Below are positions 42,593-51,930 of a stretch of DNA of 64,000 nt, piece after piece. The stretch covers positions 1-64,000 of the forward strand of contig NZ_FCOI02000018.1 of assembly GCF_001544795.2 (NCBI RefSeq), in the 5' to 3' direction. The DNA comes from Caballeronia temeraria (GTDB lineage Bacteria > Pseudomonadota > Gammaproteobacteria > Burkholderiales > Burkholderiaceae). The notes beneath the pieces were generated by a model. It ran no database searches. It saw nothing but the letters and a program-made list of their open reading frames with translations, and was not told the origin of the DNA. The translations under genes were made by a program, and so were the position numbers. Each line of letters opens with the position of its first letter. Position 1 is the first letter of the stretch.

Positions 42593-43822
42593 ATGAATGA
42601 CACTCGACGCCGGCTTGGCGAATGGCTACCGAAGGACGAGGATGATATCGCGCGATTCCGGGAAGAATTCGCGCGTTACGCTCACGAGCGCAGTCGCCAA
42701 GCGCAGAGAACCGGCGTGGTTGAAGATCTCGCCGCTTTCATTTACCAGGATCCGATCGTCCGAATGGATCTCGCTCGTGCGATTGCGCAAGCACGAGATG
42801 CCGGCTTCAGACTTGGCTATGCGAACATTGAGGAATTGCTTGTCCTGCTCGATGCAATGCTGACCTATGCCCCGCCATTCAGCGAGTCGAGCTTGATTCA
42901 TTGCCCTGTCAACGCATTACTTGACTGGCCTATGGTGATGCCCTCCGGCTACGCACTTTTTCGCGATCCTGCCTTCAACGCACATCTCAAACAGCTTCTG
43001 ACTGTTTGGTCTGGTTTTTTGAGTGGGCCGCACTCGCGCACGCATTTGAACACCGCAGCACCCGAGGGCTGGTTCAGTCGGGAAGCGGATCAGAAGATCG
43101 GCTTATCGCAGTTTCTGTGCGACCCGAACAAACCTTACTGGGGCTTCGCCTCTTGGAACCATTTTTTCACGCGCGAATTCAAGCCTGATGCCCGGCCCGT
43201 TGCGCAGCCGGATAACGAGAAGGTGATCGTGAGCGCGTGTGAAGCCACACCGTACTACATCCAAAACGACGTTAGCCTGCAGGACTCGTTTTGGATCAAG
43301 TCACAGCCCTACTCGTTACTTGAGATGTTCACGGCGAAGGAGTCCGATCTCGCGCGCCGATTTGTTGGCGGGACGGTGTATCAAGCATTTCTGAGTGCGT
43401 TTTTCTACCATCGCTGGCACGCGCCAGTGAACGGGACCGTGACGAAGGCGTATCTGGTTGACGGCACCTATTATTCCGACGCCGATGCAGAAGGGGAAGA
43501 TCCCAGTAGCCTGAACGACTCGCAAGGCTACATTACCGCCGTCGCGGCACGTGCCATTATCGTCATCGAATGCGACGACTCCGACATCGGTGAGGTAGCA
43601 TGCATTTTCGTTGGAATGGCAGAAGTCTCGTCATGCGTGATCGAAGCATTGCCTGGGCAGCGTGTGCGCAAGGGCGACGAACTTGGCTACTTCCAGTACG
43701 GCGGTTCCACGCACTGCTTAATTTTCAAGCCTGGCGCTATTATCAAGTTTGTGCCGCAGCCGCCCTTCGACGACAAGGCGGCACCTATGAAGGTCAATTC
43801 GCACCTGTGTACGGCGCGGTGA
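42593..43822 (+). CDS. phosphatidylserine-decarboxylase-family enzyme, PsiD-like
   Basis: 409 residues. The N-terminal 160 residues match the extra domain found before the catalytic part in L-tryptophan-decarboxylase/PsiD-like members (FIYQDPIVRMDLARAIAQ, ELLVLLDAMLTYAPPFSES). The catalytic domain has WNHFFTREFKPDARPV, YHRWHAPVNGTV and the self-cleavage site GGSTH (Ser becomes the pyruvoyl group; LGST in classical PSD). It should decarboxylate phosphatidylserine or a small amino acid. The absence of an N-terminal membrane anchor favours a soluble substrate. GGAGG precedes the ATG. Confidence 0.85.
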   Translation: MNDTRRRLGEWLPKDEDDIARFREEFARYAHERSRQAQRTGVVEDLAAFIYQDPIVRMDLARAIAQARDAGFRLGYANIEELLVLLDAMLTYAPPFSESSLIHCPVNALLDWPMVMPSGYALFRDPAFNAHLKQLLTVWSGFLSGPHSRTHLNTAAPEGWFSREADQKIGLSQFLCDPNKPYWGFASWNHFFTREFKPDARPVAQPDNEKVIVSACEATPYYIQNDVSLQDSFWIKSQPYSLLEMFTAKESDLARRFVGGTVYQAFLSAFFYHRWHAPVNGTVTKAYLVDGTYYSDADAEGEDPSSLNDSQGYITAVAARAIIVIECDDSDIGEVACIFVGMAEVSSCVIEALPGQRVRKGDELGYFQYGGSTHCLIFKPGAIIKFVPQPPFDDKAAPMKVNSHLCTAR

Positions 43823-43855
43823 TGAATTAGATCGCTGGTTTTCGATGTGGCGTTC

Positions 43856-43987
43856 CTCGGAAAGGATCACGCGATACAACTCCTTCGTGAGACCCTGAAG
43901 GAAGAGAAGGCAACAGACTAAAAGTTGACGTTGTTAGCTGGACAAGAAGTGTCCGAAGAGCAAGCCGGGAGGAAGGTAAGTAGCTAG
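43856..43987 (+). pseudogene. C-terminal relic of a DUF892 (YciE/YciF) gene
   Basis: The frame reads LGKDHAIQLLRETLKEEKATD, then TAA, then KLTLLAGQEVSEEQAGRK. This matches the end of the intact copy at 57212-57718, with GAG changed to TAA. Only about 43 codons remain. It must derive from a duplication of the DUF892 genes located 13-16 kb away. Confidence 0.75.
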
Positions 43988-44613
43988 CCGAAGCGCGCGC
44001 CGCGATCCTCCGTGGGACGCGGCGCGGTCTGATCTTCTGGGGAATCGCCAGAACTACGCCGCCGCAATGGTCGGTTGGTAGTCCACCATCTTCACGCAAT
44101 GTGCGACCGATCCGTCAACTTGGATGAACGCAGCGTGAACATGACGAGAGCTTCGATGGCATTCGTCGCTGGTGAAACGGAGCGACGACGTATGTTTCAG
44201 TTAATACTGTCGCCGCCTCGATACTGTCTTGGGTAAGAACGCCGTGGCGTCGAATTTGCCGTAGCCCACACGTAGACCGCATTGAAAATGTCACCGTCGC
44301 GTCAATGAAAGCGACAACTGCAACGCGTGCGGACCGCCGGCGGCCACAGAGCCGTACGGAGGCAGGCTTTGTACCGTGCGAAATAATGTCGTCACCGGGC
44401 GGCGTCTTGTAAGCGCAGCTCCCTCAGGCGGGATCCGCGAAGCCGGGTACGGACGTGCCGACGCGTGGGCGAGCTTTCTCGGGGCAGGGCCTCCCTTGTG
44501 CCTGAGCGGACCGGCGCGGGCAGCAATCCGTCGAGCGGATAAGTACTGATCGTTTTAGCGGTGTTGGCGAGGTAGGATGTGCTCGTTCCAAGTTACGTGA
44601 AAGGCGCGAGTCA
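43988..44613. other. intergenic region, no gene recognised
   Basis: About 625 bases after the DUF892 relic. No open frame with known motifs or a good ribosome site. Together with the relic it looks like decayed DNA. Confidence 0.35.
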
Positions 44614-45066
44614 ATGGCGCGAGGCGTGTGCAACTATCCGGACCATGAAGTCGCGCAGATTACGTCGCGGCTGGAAGACGCCATCGCGCTCCGTCGCCGC
44701 GCTTCGCGCTCATCAATTGGCGCGCTTATGGACGGCAGGCCGCCTCTGCAGGCCGGTCCGAATAGCGTGGAGCTCGCGTTGCTCGCCGCACTTGCCCAAA
44801 CTTATGGACCGACAATCTTCCGCGATGAAACGTTCGGACCGGTCCTCGACTACATCGCAGAACGCGGGGCCGTGGGTCTGGTGCAACGCGTCCTGTGGGA
44901 AGAACGGCCGGCAGACGTGGTTGCTACGCGCCTGCACAACGCCCGCGTTGCGTTCGAGATTCTTTGCGGCACTTGGCCGGAAATTTTCCTGGCCCAGGCG
45001 ATCGCCGAGCTGAAACGGCTCGGTGTCTGCGCACCGCGCTCGGACGTCCCGCCCTTTGATGCTTGA
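44614..45066 (+). CDS. hypothetical protein
   Basis: 150 residues, helical throughout: EVAQITSRLEDAIALRRRAS, NSVELALLAALAQTYG, VLDYIAERGAVGLVQRV. A soluble protein of unknown family. The start is uncertain. Confidence 0.5.
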   Translation: MARGVCNYPDHEVAQITSRLEDAIALRRRASRSSIGALMDGRPPLQAGPNSVELALLAALAQTYGPTIFRDETFGPVLDYIAERGAVGLVQRVLWEERPADVVATRLHNARVAFEILCGTWPEIFLAQAIAELKRLGVCAPRSDVPPFDA

Positions 45067-45300
45067 AAACTCTATGATCGCGCTAACACACTTTGCTAAT
45101 AAGCAGACTACTTTGCTGGGTTCACAAGTCCGAGGGCACGTGCGAGGTCATTGACGTCGACCGGGAGGTTCGCCGATCCGAAGCAGATTCGGGTTGCACC
45201 TGCGAAAACGCCCGAATGATCACCGTGCCGAAGCGACCCCGCCGACGCTTCGATTGCGTGAGCCTCCGGTATCGATTTGCGTCCCTCCTTCATCCCGCCG

Positions 45301-45669
45301 TTACCGCACTCGCACGCTATGCCAGACTTCATTAAGACCGTCTCCTGAGCGATCTCCGGGCTTTTTGTCCATCAGGCCGCGATACAGGGGCTTGCCCTGG
45401 AAAGCCCACTGGTGCTCACCATTGGGAGCAGGTAGCAACGTCAGCGCGCCGGATGGCTTATCGCCCGGCGCTGCGAGCGCGGGCGGAAAGTTTCTCGCGC
45501 AGTCGCCTTCGCACGATTTCGCATCCGGCATCCCCTTTCCCCCAAATATGTACAAGGTCATGCCTTGGTCGTCGACCAACATACCGTCTCTTTCGTGTGG
45601 CGCTGCTGCCAGGGCCGGTGTAGCGGCGAGAACTCCAGCGAGGAGTGCGAGGAATGTGAGCGTTTTCAT
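45301..45669 (-). CDS. secreted-repeat (COG4315-like) periplasmic protein
   Basis: 122 residues with a cleavable signal peptide (MKTLTFLALLAGVLAATPALA) and the motif GMTLYIFGGKGMPDAKSCEG, CARNFPPALA, typical of the secreted-repeat family (YxF...SxCxGxCAxxWPP). The two Cys could form a disulfide. Function unknown in this family; lipoprotein versions occur. It is the last gene of the minus-strand cluster beginning at chrB. Confidence 0.75.
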   Translation of the reverse strand: MKTLTFLALLAGVLAATPALAAAPHERDGMLVDDQGMTLYIFGGKGMPDAKSCEGDCARNFPPALAAPGDKPSGALTLLPAPNGEHQWAFQGKPLYRGLMDKKPGDRSGDGLNEVWHSVRVR

Positions 45670-45739
45670 GGTTCAACCTCCTGATCTGACGACCTGACAC
45701 AAGGCAGCAACGCCCGGTCTATCGTCTCCGAAAAGACCA

Positions 45740-46789
45740 TCACAACGGCGCCATGACGCGTAGCACGGGACGCCCGTCAACGTTCTTCAGCGGGAAATAC
45801 GCATGGTGGGTGGCGGGATCGATGGCAACGACATGCGCGTTTGGTCCGAGCGGGCCTTCGCCGATTTTGGCGACCGTAGAGCCTTGCACACTGAAGACAG
45901 AGACAATGCCCGCTTCCCCAGTCACATAGAGTCTGCCTTGTGCAGCATCAAACGCCAGGACGTCTGGGTCTTTGCCGATGTCGAACGACTTCACAACGCG
46001 GCGAGTTCCCAAATCGAACACAAGCAGCTTGTCGTTGCCCTGACAGGCGACAAAGGCCAGCTGATCTTGCGAATCGATCAACAGTCCATGGTTCTGCTCG
46101 GCTCCCTGAAGCGCATGGCGGGCCACGATCCTGTCGACCGCCGGGTCGATTTCGACGAGTTCGCTGCGCGATTGGACGTTGACGAAGATATGATGCGATC
46201 GCGCATCGTATTGTGTATTGCCAACGTCTCCACCGAGCGCAATGGTCGCGACGCGTTGATTGCTTTGAACATCGACGACTGTCTCAGTACGACCGGTCTC
46301 GTCCGATGCGTAGAGCTTGTGCACCTCGGGTGCGTAAGCCATGCCGTCCGGGTAGTGGCCCCCGGGCATGCGCGCGACTATTTTGAGCGTCGTTTCATCG
46401 ATGGCGACGATTTCGTCCGTTCCAGTCGCCGACGCATAAACACGCGACATTTCGGGAATCGCGAGCACGCCATGAACCGATGAAACCCCAGGAATTCGTG
46501 CGACGACTCGGGCAGCGTTCACATCAACGACAATCACCTCCCCGTCGCCGAGGTGAGCGATGAACAGCAGATGGCGGTCAGGATCGTAGCTTTCGTAGTC
46601 CAGGCGACTCGCACGGCCCGGCAATGGGATATCGGCAATATGCGTCAGTGGCAGGCGGTAGATCTCCTGGTCCGCGGCAGCAGCGTGCTGGACCACCTCG
46701 CGCAGACCCACACCAACCGCGGGCAAAACGAGAAGGACAAGGAGCGCCAGGACCGGCCGGCGATAGCGCCAGCGTTGCAACGCTTTCAT
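45740..46789 (-). CDS. YncE-like beta-propeller protein
   Basis: 349 residues from MKALQRWRYRRPVL (GGGAGG 6 bases before). An N-terminal membrane/signal segment (LALLVLLVLPAVGVGL) is followed by repeated blades such as GEVIVVDVNAARVVARIPGV, TDEIVAIDETTLKIVARMPGG and DKLLVFDLGTRRVVKSFDIG, the YVTN/YncE type. It is likely periplasmic and may bind a ligand or partner protein. It reads in the chromate cluster direction. Confidence 0.8.
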   Translation of the reverse strand: MKALQRWRYRRPVLALLVLLVLPAVGVGLREVVQHAAAADQEIYRLPLTHIADIPLPGRASRLDYESYDPDRHLLFIAHLGDGEVIVVDVNAARVVARIPGVSSVHGVLAIPEMSRVYASATGTDEIVAIDETTLKIVARMPGGHYPDGMAYAPEVHKLYASDETGRTETVVDVQSNQRVATIALGGDVGNTQYDARSHHIFVNVQSRSELVEIDPAVDRIVARHALQGAEQNHGLLIDSQDQLAFVACQGNDKLLVFDLGTRRVVKSFDIGKDPDVLAFDAAQGRLYVTGEAGIVSVFSVQGSTVAKIGEGPLGPNAHVVAIDPATHHAYFPLKNVDGRPVLRVMAPL

Positions 46790-46872
46790 ATGAAACCTCC
46801 CACTGCATGTCGCCACCGCTGAGCGTTTGCGTGTCGGTGGCGTGGCCTGCACATCGCTGCAGCGCTGCAGCG

Positions 46873-47796
46873 CTATCGGGCGCTTGCGCTCTGCGCATCC
46901 AGGGCCGCCTTGACACCCTTCGCCAGATCGACGGCCTTGCCTTTACCCCAGTAATGCAGGAACAGGATGCGGGGTGTTTCGCCCGTCATATGCTGATGGA
47001 TTGCGACGATATTGATTCCCGACGCGCGCATGCTCTTGAGCACGGTCTGAAGTTCCCCTTCGCGCATCGCGAAATCGCCGTCAACGACAGCTTCATCATC
47101 GTTACCAGCGAAGGCCGCCCACGTGTTGACGCCCATTTCGTTGCCGACCGTAACGCCGTGCATGCTGGTCGTTTTTCCGACGACCACCTTGAACATACCG
47201 TCCTTCGTCTGGCCTTTCGTGCCGAACACTGCTTCGAGCGGCGCGGCACTGATGCTGTTGGGGCTAGCGATCGGTCCGGGCGAGGCACTTTCAGGGTCGG
47301 CGTGCGCCGAGCGGACCTGTGCGATCCGGTCGTAGACCTTTTTAACGCCCTCGGCGAGCGTGGTTGCATCATCGTGGCCGCCGATATGCATGAAGTACAC
47401 CTTGGGCTGGTCGAAAAAGAAGTGGTTGTGAAGTGCGGTCACTTCCAGGCCGGCATCCAGTGCGGCACTCATCGCCGGATTGACCTCGTCTTCGAACAGC
47501 ACGGTGTCGCCCATCATCATGCTCTTACCGTGCCGGTCCGACATAAATGCGGCCCAGGAGGTAAGGCCCATGAACGGTGGCATGGTCCAGCCGTCGACCT
47601 GGATTTTCACGTCATTGCGCGGCTTTGAAACCTTGAAGACGCCCTCCTTATCGGAATAGGTGCCTTTCAAGCCGGTGATCTGCTCAATGCGAGCCGTGTC
47701 TACCTCCGCCTGGGGTTGCGCTTGAGCCTGACCTGCGGCCGCACACATACCGATCGCGATGACCAATGCCTGCGAGAGGCGCCTTAACGATGACAT
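46873..47796 (-). CDS. DUF1259 exported protein
   Basis: 307 residues from MSSLRRLSQALVIAIG (GGAGG before it), with a signal peptide ending near AQAQ. Two related DUF1259 (LppY/LpqO-like) units follow, at about 40-160 and 190-305. Each has a MxG-like core and a His-rich segment: VTALHNHFFFDQPKVYFMHI in the first and IVAIHQHMTGETPRILFLH in the second. The paired histidines suggest metal binding. In several Proteobacteria such genes stand beside chromate or other metal-resistance genes. Confidence 0.8.
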   Translation of the reverse strand: MSSLRRLSQALVIAIGMCAAAGQAQAQPQAEVDTARIEQITGLKGTYSDKEGVFKVSKPRNDVKIQVDGWTMPPFMGLTSWAAFMSDRHGKSMMMGDTVLFEDEVNPAMSAALDAGLEVTALHNHFFFDQPKVYFMHIGGHDDATTLAEGVKKVYDRIAQVRSAHADPESASPGPIASPNSISAAPLEAVFGTKGQTKDGMFKVVVGKTTSMHGVTVGNEMGVNTWAAFAGNDDEAVVDGDFAMREGELQTVLKSMRASGINIVAIHQHMTGETPRILFLHYWGKGKAVDLAKGVKAALDAQSASAR

Positions 47797-47925
47797 TTGA
47801 AATTCCTCCTTCGACATGCTTGCGCAGCGGTCCACTGACTCGTTAGCTCTGGGAGCTGCGGAGGTTTGGGCATCGTTGCCCCGTGCGTTGATGAGATCCA
47901 TTTCGCTCACGAATTCCATAAAGGC

Positions 47926-49164
47926 TTAGCCATCCGGTTTAACGTGATGGAAAAGGTAAAGCAGCGAAAGATCGTAGGCGATCTTCAATGCGCCACAGGC
48001 GACAAGCGGGGCACCGAGCCACCCGAGCCCCAGAAGTGCCCCTGAGAGTGTGGGCGCCAGCGCCGATGCCAGGCTTCGCGGGAGCGCGGTAAAGCTCGCT
48101 GCAGCGGGGCGCTCGGCTGGTGTGACAACCGACATGACGTACGCGCTGCGCGTGGGCACATCCATTTGCGACAGCGCGCTGCGTATGAGAAGCAGCGTCA
48201 GGGTCAGCGTGAGCGACGCAGAGAATGCTGCGACGATGAGGCAGACGCTCGAGGGGATATGCGTGAACACCATGGTGTTGAGCAGGCCGATGCGGCGTGA
48301 CAAGGGGGCTGCAGCAAGTTGTGAACCCGCGCTAAGGAGCCCGGCCCAAAAAAAGAACTGGCCGGCGGCGCCCAGCGACAGCCCGAATCGCTGGATCAAC
48401 CACAAGGTCATCAGCGAATTGACGAGAAGTCCGCCGGCAAGGGCGTCAACGCTGAACAGCAGCGCAAGGCGCGTGACAATGCCTCGCGATGGTCCGAGCG
48501 GCATGCGCGGCGTGTCAATGCTGAATTGTCGAACCGGCAGGCGTCGGTAGAGCATCCAGATAACCGCTCCCGACACCGCGTAGACGACGAACATAATGCG
48601 CATCGCCATCAGAGGTAAGACAACCGAGCGGGCAGCGACCCACTCCGGTACCCCAGCCGCAAGGGTGCCGAGCGCGGCCGATAGCGCGCCAACAAGGCTA
48701 TAGCGCGCAAAGAGCGCGGTTCGTGCGTCACCGGTTGCGAACTCGGCCAGTCTCGCGTGTTCGAGCGGAAGAAACAGGCTCACATCGCCCGAACTCGGAT
48801 TCAGCGTGCCGACGAACGCCACGACGAGCAATGGCCATAGCGACGATAAGCCGGCAAATGCAACACCGGTGGCCATCATCAGCACTGCCGCGAAGGGCAA
48901 CAGGACGCGCGACGCAAACCGATTCCCGAGGACGCCCACCAGGATCGTCGCGAAGGCCGAACCGAACAATGTCGTCGTGCTGATCAGGCCGACAGCGAGT
49001 TGCCCGAAGCCGAGCGCCAGCAGATAGCCGGGCAGCAGCACCGCGATGAAGCCATCACATAGGCCACGCAGCCCCCGGGCAACCAGAAGAGTGGGGACGC
49101 CACCCTGGACGCCTTCGGGCAGGAGCCACGCCGTCACGCGCGACCCGCCCGGCCTGTGCGTCAT
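47926..49164 (-). CDS. MFS transporter linked to the chromate genes
   Basis: About 412 residues, probably 12 membrane helices (GFIAVLLPGYLLALGFGQL; LSSLWPLLVVAFVGTLN; ALAGGLLVNSLMTLWL). The start is uncertain: ATG 49164 is proposed, 5 bases after the end of the ChrB-C gene, and an ATG at 49185 overlaps it. The substrate is unknown. Context, directly behind chrB-type and chrA genes, suggests efflux of a chromate-related or oxyanion compound. Confidence 0.75.
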   Translation of the reverse strand: MTHRPGGSRVTAWLLPEGVQGGVPTLLVARGLRGLCDGFIAVLLPGYLLALGFGQLAVGLISTTTLFGSAFATILVGVLGNRFASRVLLPFAAVLMMATGVAFAGLSSLWPLLVVAFVGTLNPSSGDVSLFLPLEHARLAEFATGDARTALFARYSLVGALSAALGTLAAGVPEWVAARSVVLPLMAMRIMFVVYAVSGAVIWMLYRRLPVRQFSIDTPRMPLGPSRGIVTRLALLFSVDALAGGLLVNSLMTLWLIQRFGLSLGAAGQFFFWAGLLSAGSQLAAAPLSRRIGLLNTMVFTHIPSSVCLIVAAFSASLTLTLTLLLIRSALSQMDVPTRSAYVMSVVTPAERPAAASFTALPRSLASALAPTLSGALLGLGWLGAPLVACGALKIAYDLSLLYLFHHVKPDG

Positions 49165-49168
49165 GCAT

Positions 49169-49597
49169 CTAGGGATGTGCATCATCCTTGCACCATGCAT
49201 AGAGCGCGTCATAGAGAAGCATGCCGTAACGCAGTTGTTCGTGATCGTCGGCAAACGTGCGCGATAACCCGATGGAGATCGCGTACAGACCTGCGGCTTC
49301 CGGCACGAGGTCGAGGCGCCCGGTATCGGCGCCGCGAACGATACGCGCAAGCTTGTGCAACGCGGGATCGGAGAGTTGAAACTTGTCGAGAAAGGCGTCG
49401 AAGCTGCAAAGCTCGCCGTGGTGACCCAGTTCGACGTCGGGCACGTCATAGGGCACGGCGTCCATCATGGCCGCGGTGCGCGGGACGTCGTCTCGCAGAA
49501 CGTACAGGAACTCCGCTTCGGGATCGATGAAACGTTGAACGAGCCAAGGGCAGGCGATACGGTCGACTTTCGGGCGTTCGCGAGTGACCCATTTCAT
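49169..49597 (-). CDS. ChrB C-terminal-domain protein
   Basis: 142 residues from MKWVTRERPKVDRIACPWL (AAGGAG 6 bases before). It consists only of the ChrB_C domain: ACPWLVQRFIDPEAEFLYV, ELGHHGELCSFDAFLDKF, RGADTGR. This is the same domain as the second half of the ChrB encoded at 50915-51895, which begins RVASAWLIRRFIDRDADFVWI. Stand-alone copies are known in chromate clusters. It lies between chrA and the MFS gene and may tune or sense chromate. Confidence 0.8.
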   Translation of the reverse strand: MKWVTRERPKVDRIACPWLVQRFIDPEAEFLYVLRDDVPRTAAMMDAVPYDVPDVELGHHGELCSFDAFLDKFQLSDPALHKLARIVRGADTGRLDLVPEAAGLYAISIGLSRTFADDHEQLRYGMLLYDALYAWCKDDAHP

Positions 49598-49733
49598 AAC
49601 CCACTCCTTGTTCGATGATTGAAGCCCGGTGGTCAAGCTCATTCTTCCCTTCAGCTCGCCGTGGAATCGATGACCGGCCCTCCCACCAACTGCGCTGCCC
49701 TGGCTGCCGTCTCGTAAGGCGCATCCGCGGGCG

Positions 49734-50918
49734 TCAAATGGCATGCGACCGAATGAGCGGGTACACAACAAGACCAATAAGCGCAGCGGCGACGACAATG
49801 ACGGGCTCCTGCAGCTTCTTGAAACGCCACAGCAAGAGCGCAGTCGCGAGTGCGAGGAGCACGGTTGGCCAGTCGACGATCGAGCGGCGTGCTATCACAA
49901 TTACGGAACCCGTAATGGCGCCCACCGCAGTGGCTGTGATGCCGTCGACAAAGGCCTTAACGGCGAGCAGCTTGCCGTATTTTTTGAAGTACGGTGCCGG
50001 CAACACGGTGAAGAGATAGCAAGGCAAGAAAGTGCCGAGCGCGGCCACACACGCGCCCGCCAAGCCCGCGACCAGGTAACCGATAAAGCCAACGGTAATA
50101 ACCACGGGGCCTGGCGTGATCATCGCGACGGCCACGGCATCGACAAACTGCTTGTCGTTGAGCCAATGGTGCTCGGTGACCACACCGCCGTAAAGGAACG
50201 GCACGATTGCGAGTCCCGAGCCGAATACAAAGGCACCGGCCTTCGCAAAGAACAGCCCGATTTGGCCGAGCAGAGGCCAATCGAGACCACTAAGTACGCC
50301 GCTCGCGACCGGAAGTTGCGCAGCAGCGGCAGCGCTTAGTCCGCCCTTGCTGAACCATTTCGGCGGGGCAACCACGAACCAGTTGACGAGGCCGCCAGCA
50401 ATGAAGAGCCACGCGATCTCGGATTCAGTCACGACCGTGACGGTCGCCAGCGTCAAGTAAATCACCCATAAGAGCTTGTCCTTGCCGATCGTCTTCTTCG
50501 TGAGCTTGTACGCGCTCATTGCGATGATGCCGACGACCGCGGCACCGACACCATAGAAGGCGGCCTGCATCCACGAAAGCCCGCCGAAATGGGCATAGGC
50601 CCACCCGAGACCGACCACCATCAAGAATGAGGGCAGAACGAACGCGATACCGGCGAGCGTGGCGCCCATGATGTGATAGTGCACGTAGCCCATATAGATG
50701 CCGAGCTGAGCCGCCATCGGTCCCGGCATCATTTGCGCGAGCGCCAGCCCCTCGCGGTAGTCCGACTCGCTCACCCACCCGCGCTGTTCGACGAGATCGC
50801 GGTGCATATAGCCGACGAGTGCCACCGGCCCGCCAAACCCTAAGGCGCCAAGACGCAGCATATAGAGAACCATCTGGGCGAGCGTGTAGCGCGGTGATGC
50901 GTCGGTCGGGGTGCTCAT
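49734..50918 (-). CDS. chrA: chromate transporter ChrA
   Basis: 394 residues, the long (two-half) form. Each half has 5-6 membrane helices and a related signature: LGALGFGGPVALVGYMHRDL with MMPGPMAAQLG in the first, AGAFVFGSGLAIVPFLYGG with TPGPVVITVGFIGY in the second. It pumps chromate out of the cytoplasm. Its ATG overlaps the chrB stop (ATGA at 50915-50918), showing an operon. Confidence 0.95.
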   Translation of the reverse strand: MSTPTDASPRYTLAQMVLYMLRLGALGFGGPVALVGYMHRDLVEQRGWVSESDYREGLALAQMMPGPMAAQLGIYMGYVHYHIMGATLAGIAFVLPSFLMVVGLGWAYAHFGGLSWMQAAFYGVGAAVVGIIAMSAYKLTKKTIGKDKLLWVIYLTLATVTVVTESEIAWLFIAGGLVNWFVVAPPKWFSKGGLSAAAAAQLPVASGVLSGLDWPLLGQIGLFFAKAGAFVFGSGLAIVPFLYGGVVTEHHWLNDKQFVDAVAVAMITPGPVVITVGFIGYLVAGLAGACVAALGTFLPCYLFTVLPAPYFKKYGKLLAVKAFVDGITATAVGAITGSVIVIARRSIVDWPTVLLALATALLLWRFKKLQEPVIVVAAALIGLVVYPLIRSHAI

Positions 50919-51895
50919 GCGCGGCCTCCGGCGTCCCGGCTTTTCACAGCCGAAGCAAAATGTGTGTAGAGCGCATCCAGTACGCGTCCCATTTCATCGA
51001 GCAGCTGATTGTCGTCGGTCGCGCGCTCCCTGGCTCCCGCCATCACGGCTTCAAAGCCGGCAGCTTCCGGAACGGCAGCGCCGCCCACGTCGAGGACATG
51101 GACCATCTCGCCGAGCCGAAGCAGCGCCGGATCCTTGTCGAGACCGAAACTCGCAGCCAAAACCTCGAACGTCACGAGTTCGCCAACATGGGTGAAGGCG
51201 GCACCGTCGAAATCAAAACCGAGCGCGTGTTTGGGGCAGGCGCTCGGCGAAGCTATCCAGACGAAATCCGCGTCGCGATCGATGAACCGGCGGATCAGCC
51301 AGGCACTTGCCACGCGATCGACCCACATGCGCTGCCGCGTGGCCCACGTGCGACCCTGATAGTCGTCGACTGAGAGGCTTCGGATTGGACGATCGGCGAA
51401 ATGGGGCTCACCCGGTGAAAGCACCGTGTCAACGAGTCCGATGAAATCCTGCCACGCCGCTTCGGCGCGGGTTGTGGCGTCACCCGGGAAGTAGTCGATC
51501 GCGACGATGGTCTCGTAGTCTTTGCGCAAACGACGAAGCAGCTTGGTCAGCTCAGCCGCTGACTGGCCCGAAATCGTCTTGCGCGCACCCTTCAGCACGC
51601 CCGTAAACTCGACATAGTCTTCACTGCGGTCGAAAAGCGCACGAAATTCCACCTCCTGCTCGGCGTCAAGGCTCGGTGCGCGCAGCACGTGCGCGGTGCC
51701 ACCGCTATCGGCGATTGCACCCGCAAGCTCGCGCAGCATCAGTTCGCGCTCTTCGGTCTGCGGCAGCAGGTAGATCCCATCGCGCAGGACGGCGCACCCC
51801 TTCGCCTTCAATGCACGCCAGAATCGCATGCGAGCGGTCGCGTTCTCGGTGGGCAGCGTCAGGACCAATAGGGACCAGGTAGTGAGTAAGTTCAT
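50915..51895 (-). CDS. chrB: chromate-responsive regulator ChrB
   Basis: 326 residues. The N-terminal half (MNLLTTWSLLVLTLPTENAT, RFWRALKAKGCAVLRDGIYL) is the regulatory part and resembles PaaX-like folds. The C-terminal half is the ChrB_C domain (WVDRVASAWLIRRFIDRDAD). ChrB senses chromate and controls chrA. There is no ribosome site before the ATG, so the message may be leaderless. A 7-bp inverted repeat begins at the start codon. Confidence 0.93.
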   Translation of the reverse strand: MNLLTTWSLLVLTLPTENATARMRFWRALKAKGCAVLRDGIYLLPQTEERELMLRELAGAIADSGGTAHVLRAPSLDAEQEVEFRALFDRSEDYVEFTGVLKGARKTISGQSAAELTKLLRRLRKDYETIVAIDYFPGDATTRAEAAWQDFIGLVDTVLSPGEPHFADRPIRSLSVDDYQGRTWATRQRMWVDRVASAWLIRRFIDRDADFVWIASPSACPKHALGFDFDGAAFTHVGELVTFEVLAASFGLDKDPALLRLGEMVHVLDVGGAAVPEAAGFEAVMAGARERATDDNQLLDEMGRVLDALYTHFASAVKSRDAGGRA

Positions 51896-51930
51896 GTAGC
51901 GTAAACTACACCACGGTAAATCTCGCTACA
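51895..51930. promoter_or_regulatory. candidate ChrB operator/promoter
   Basis: TGTAGCG at 51895-51901 and CGCTACA at 51924-51930 form a perfect inverted repeat with 22 bases between. On the minus strand, TTGTAG, 17 bases, TAGTTT could serve as -35/-10, ending just before the chrB ATG. The location suggests autoregulation. Confidence 0.45.

Noticed and set aside
46624-47628. 334-codon plus-strand frame opposite the DUF1259 gene
   Set aside because: Covers the antisense of a gene with clear domain, signal peptide and ribosome site.
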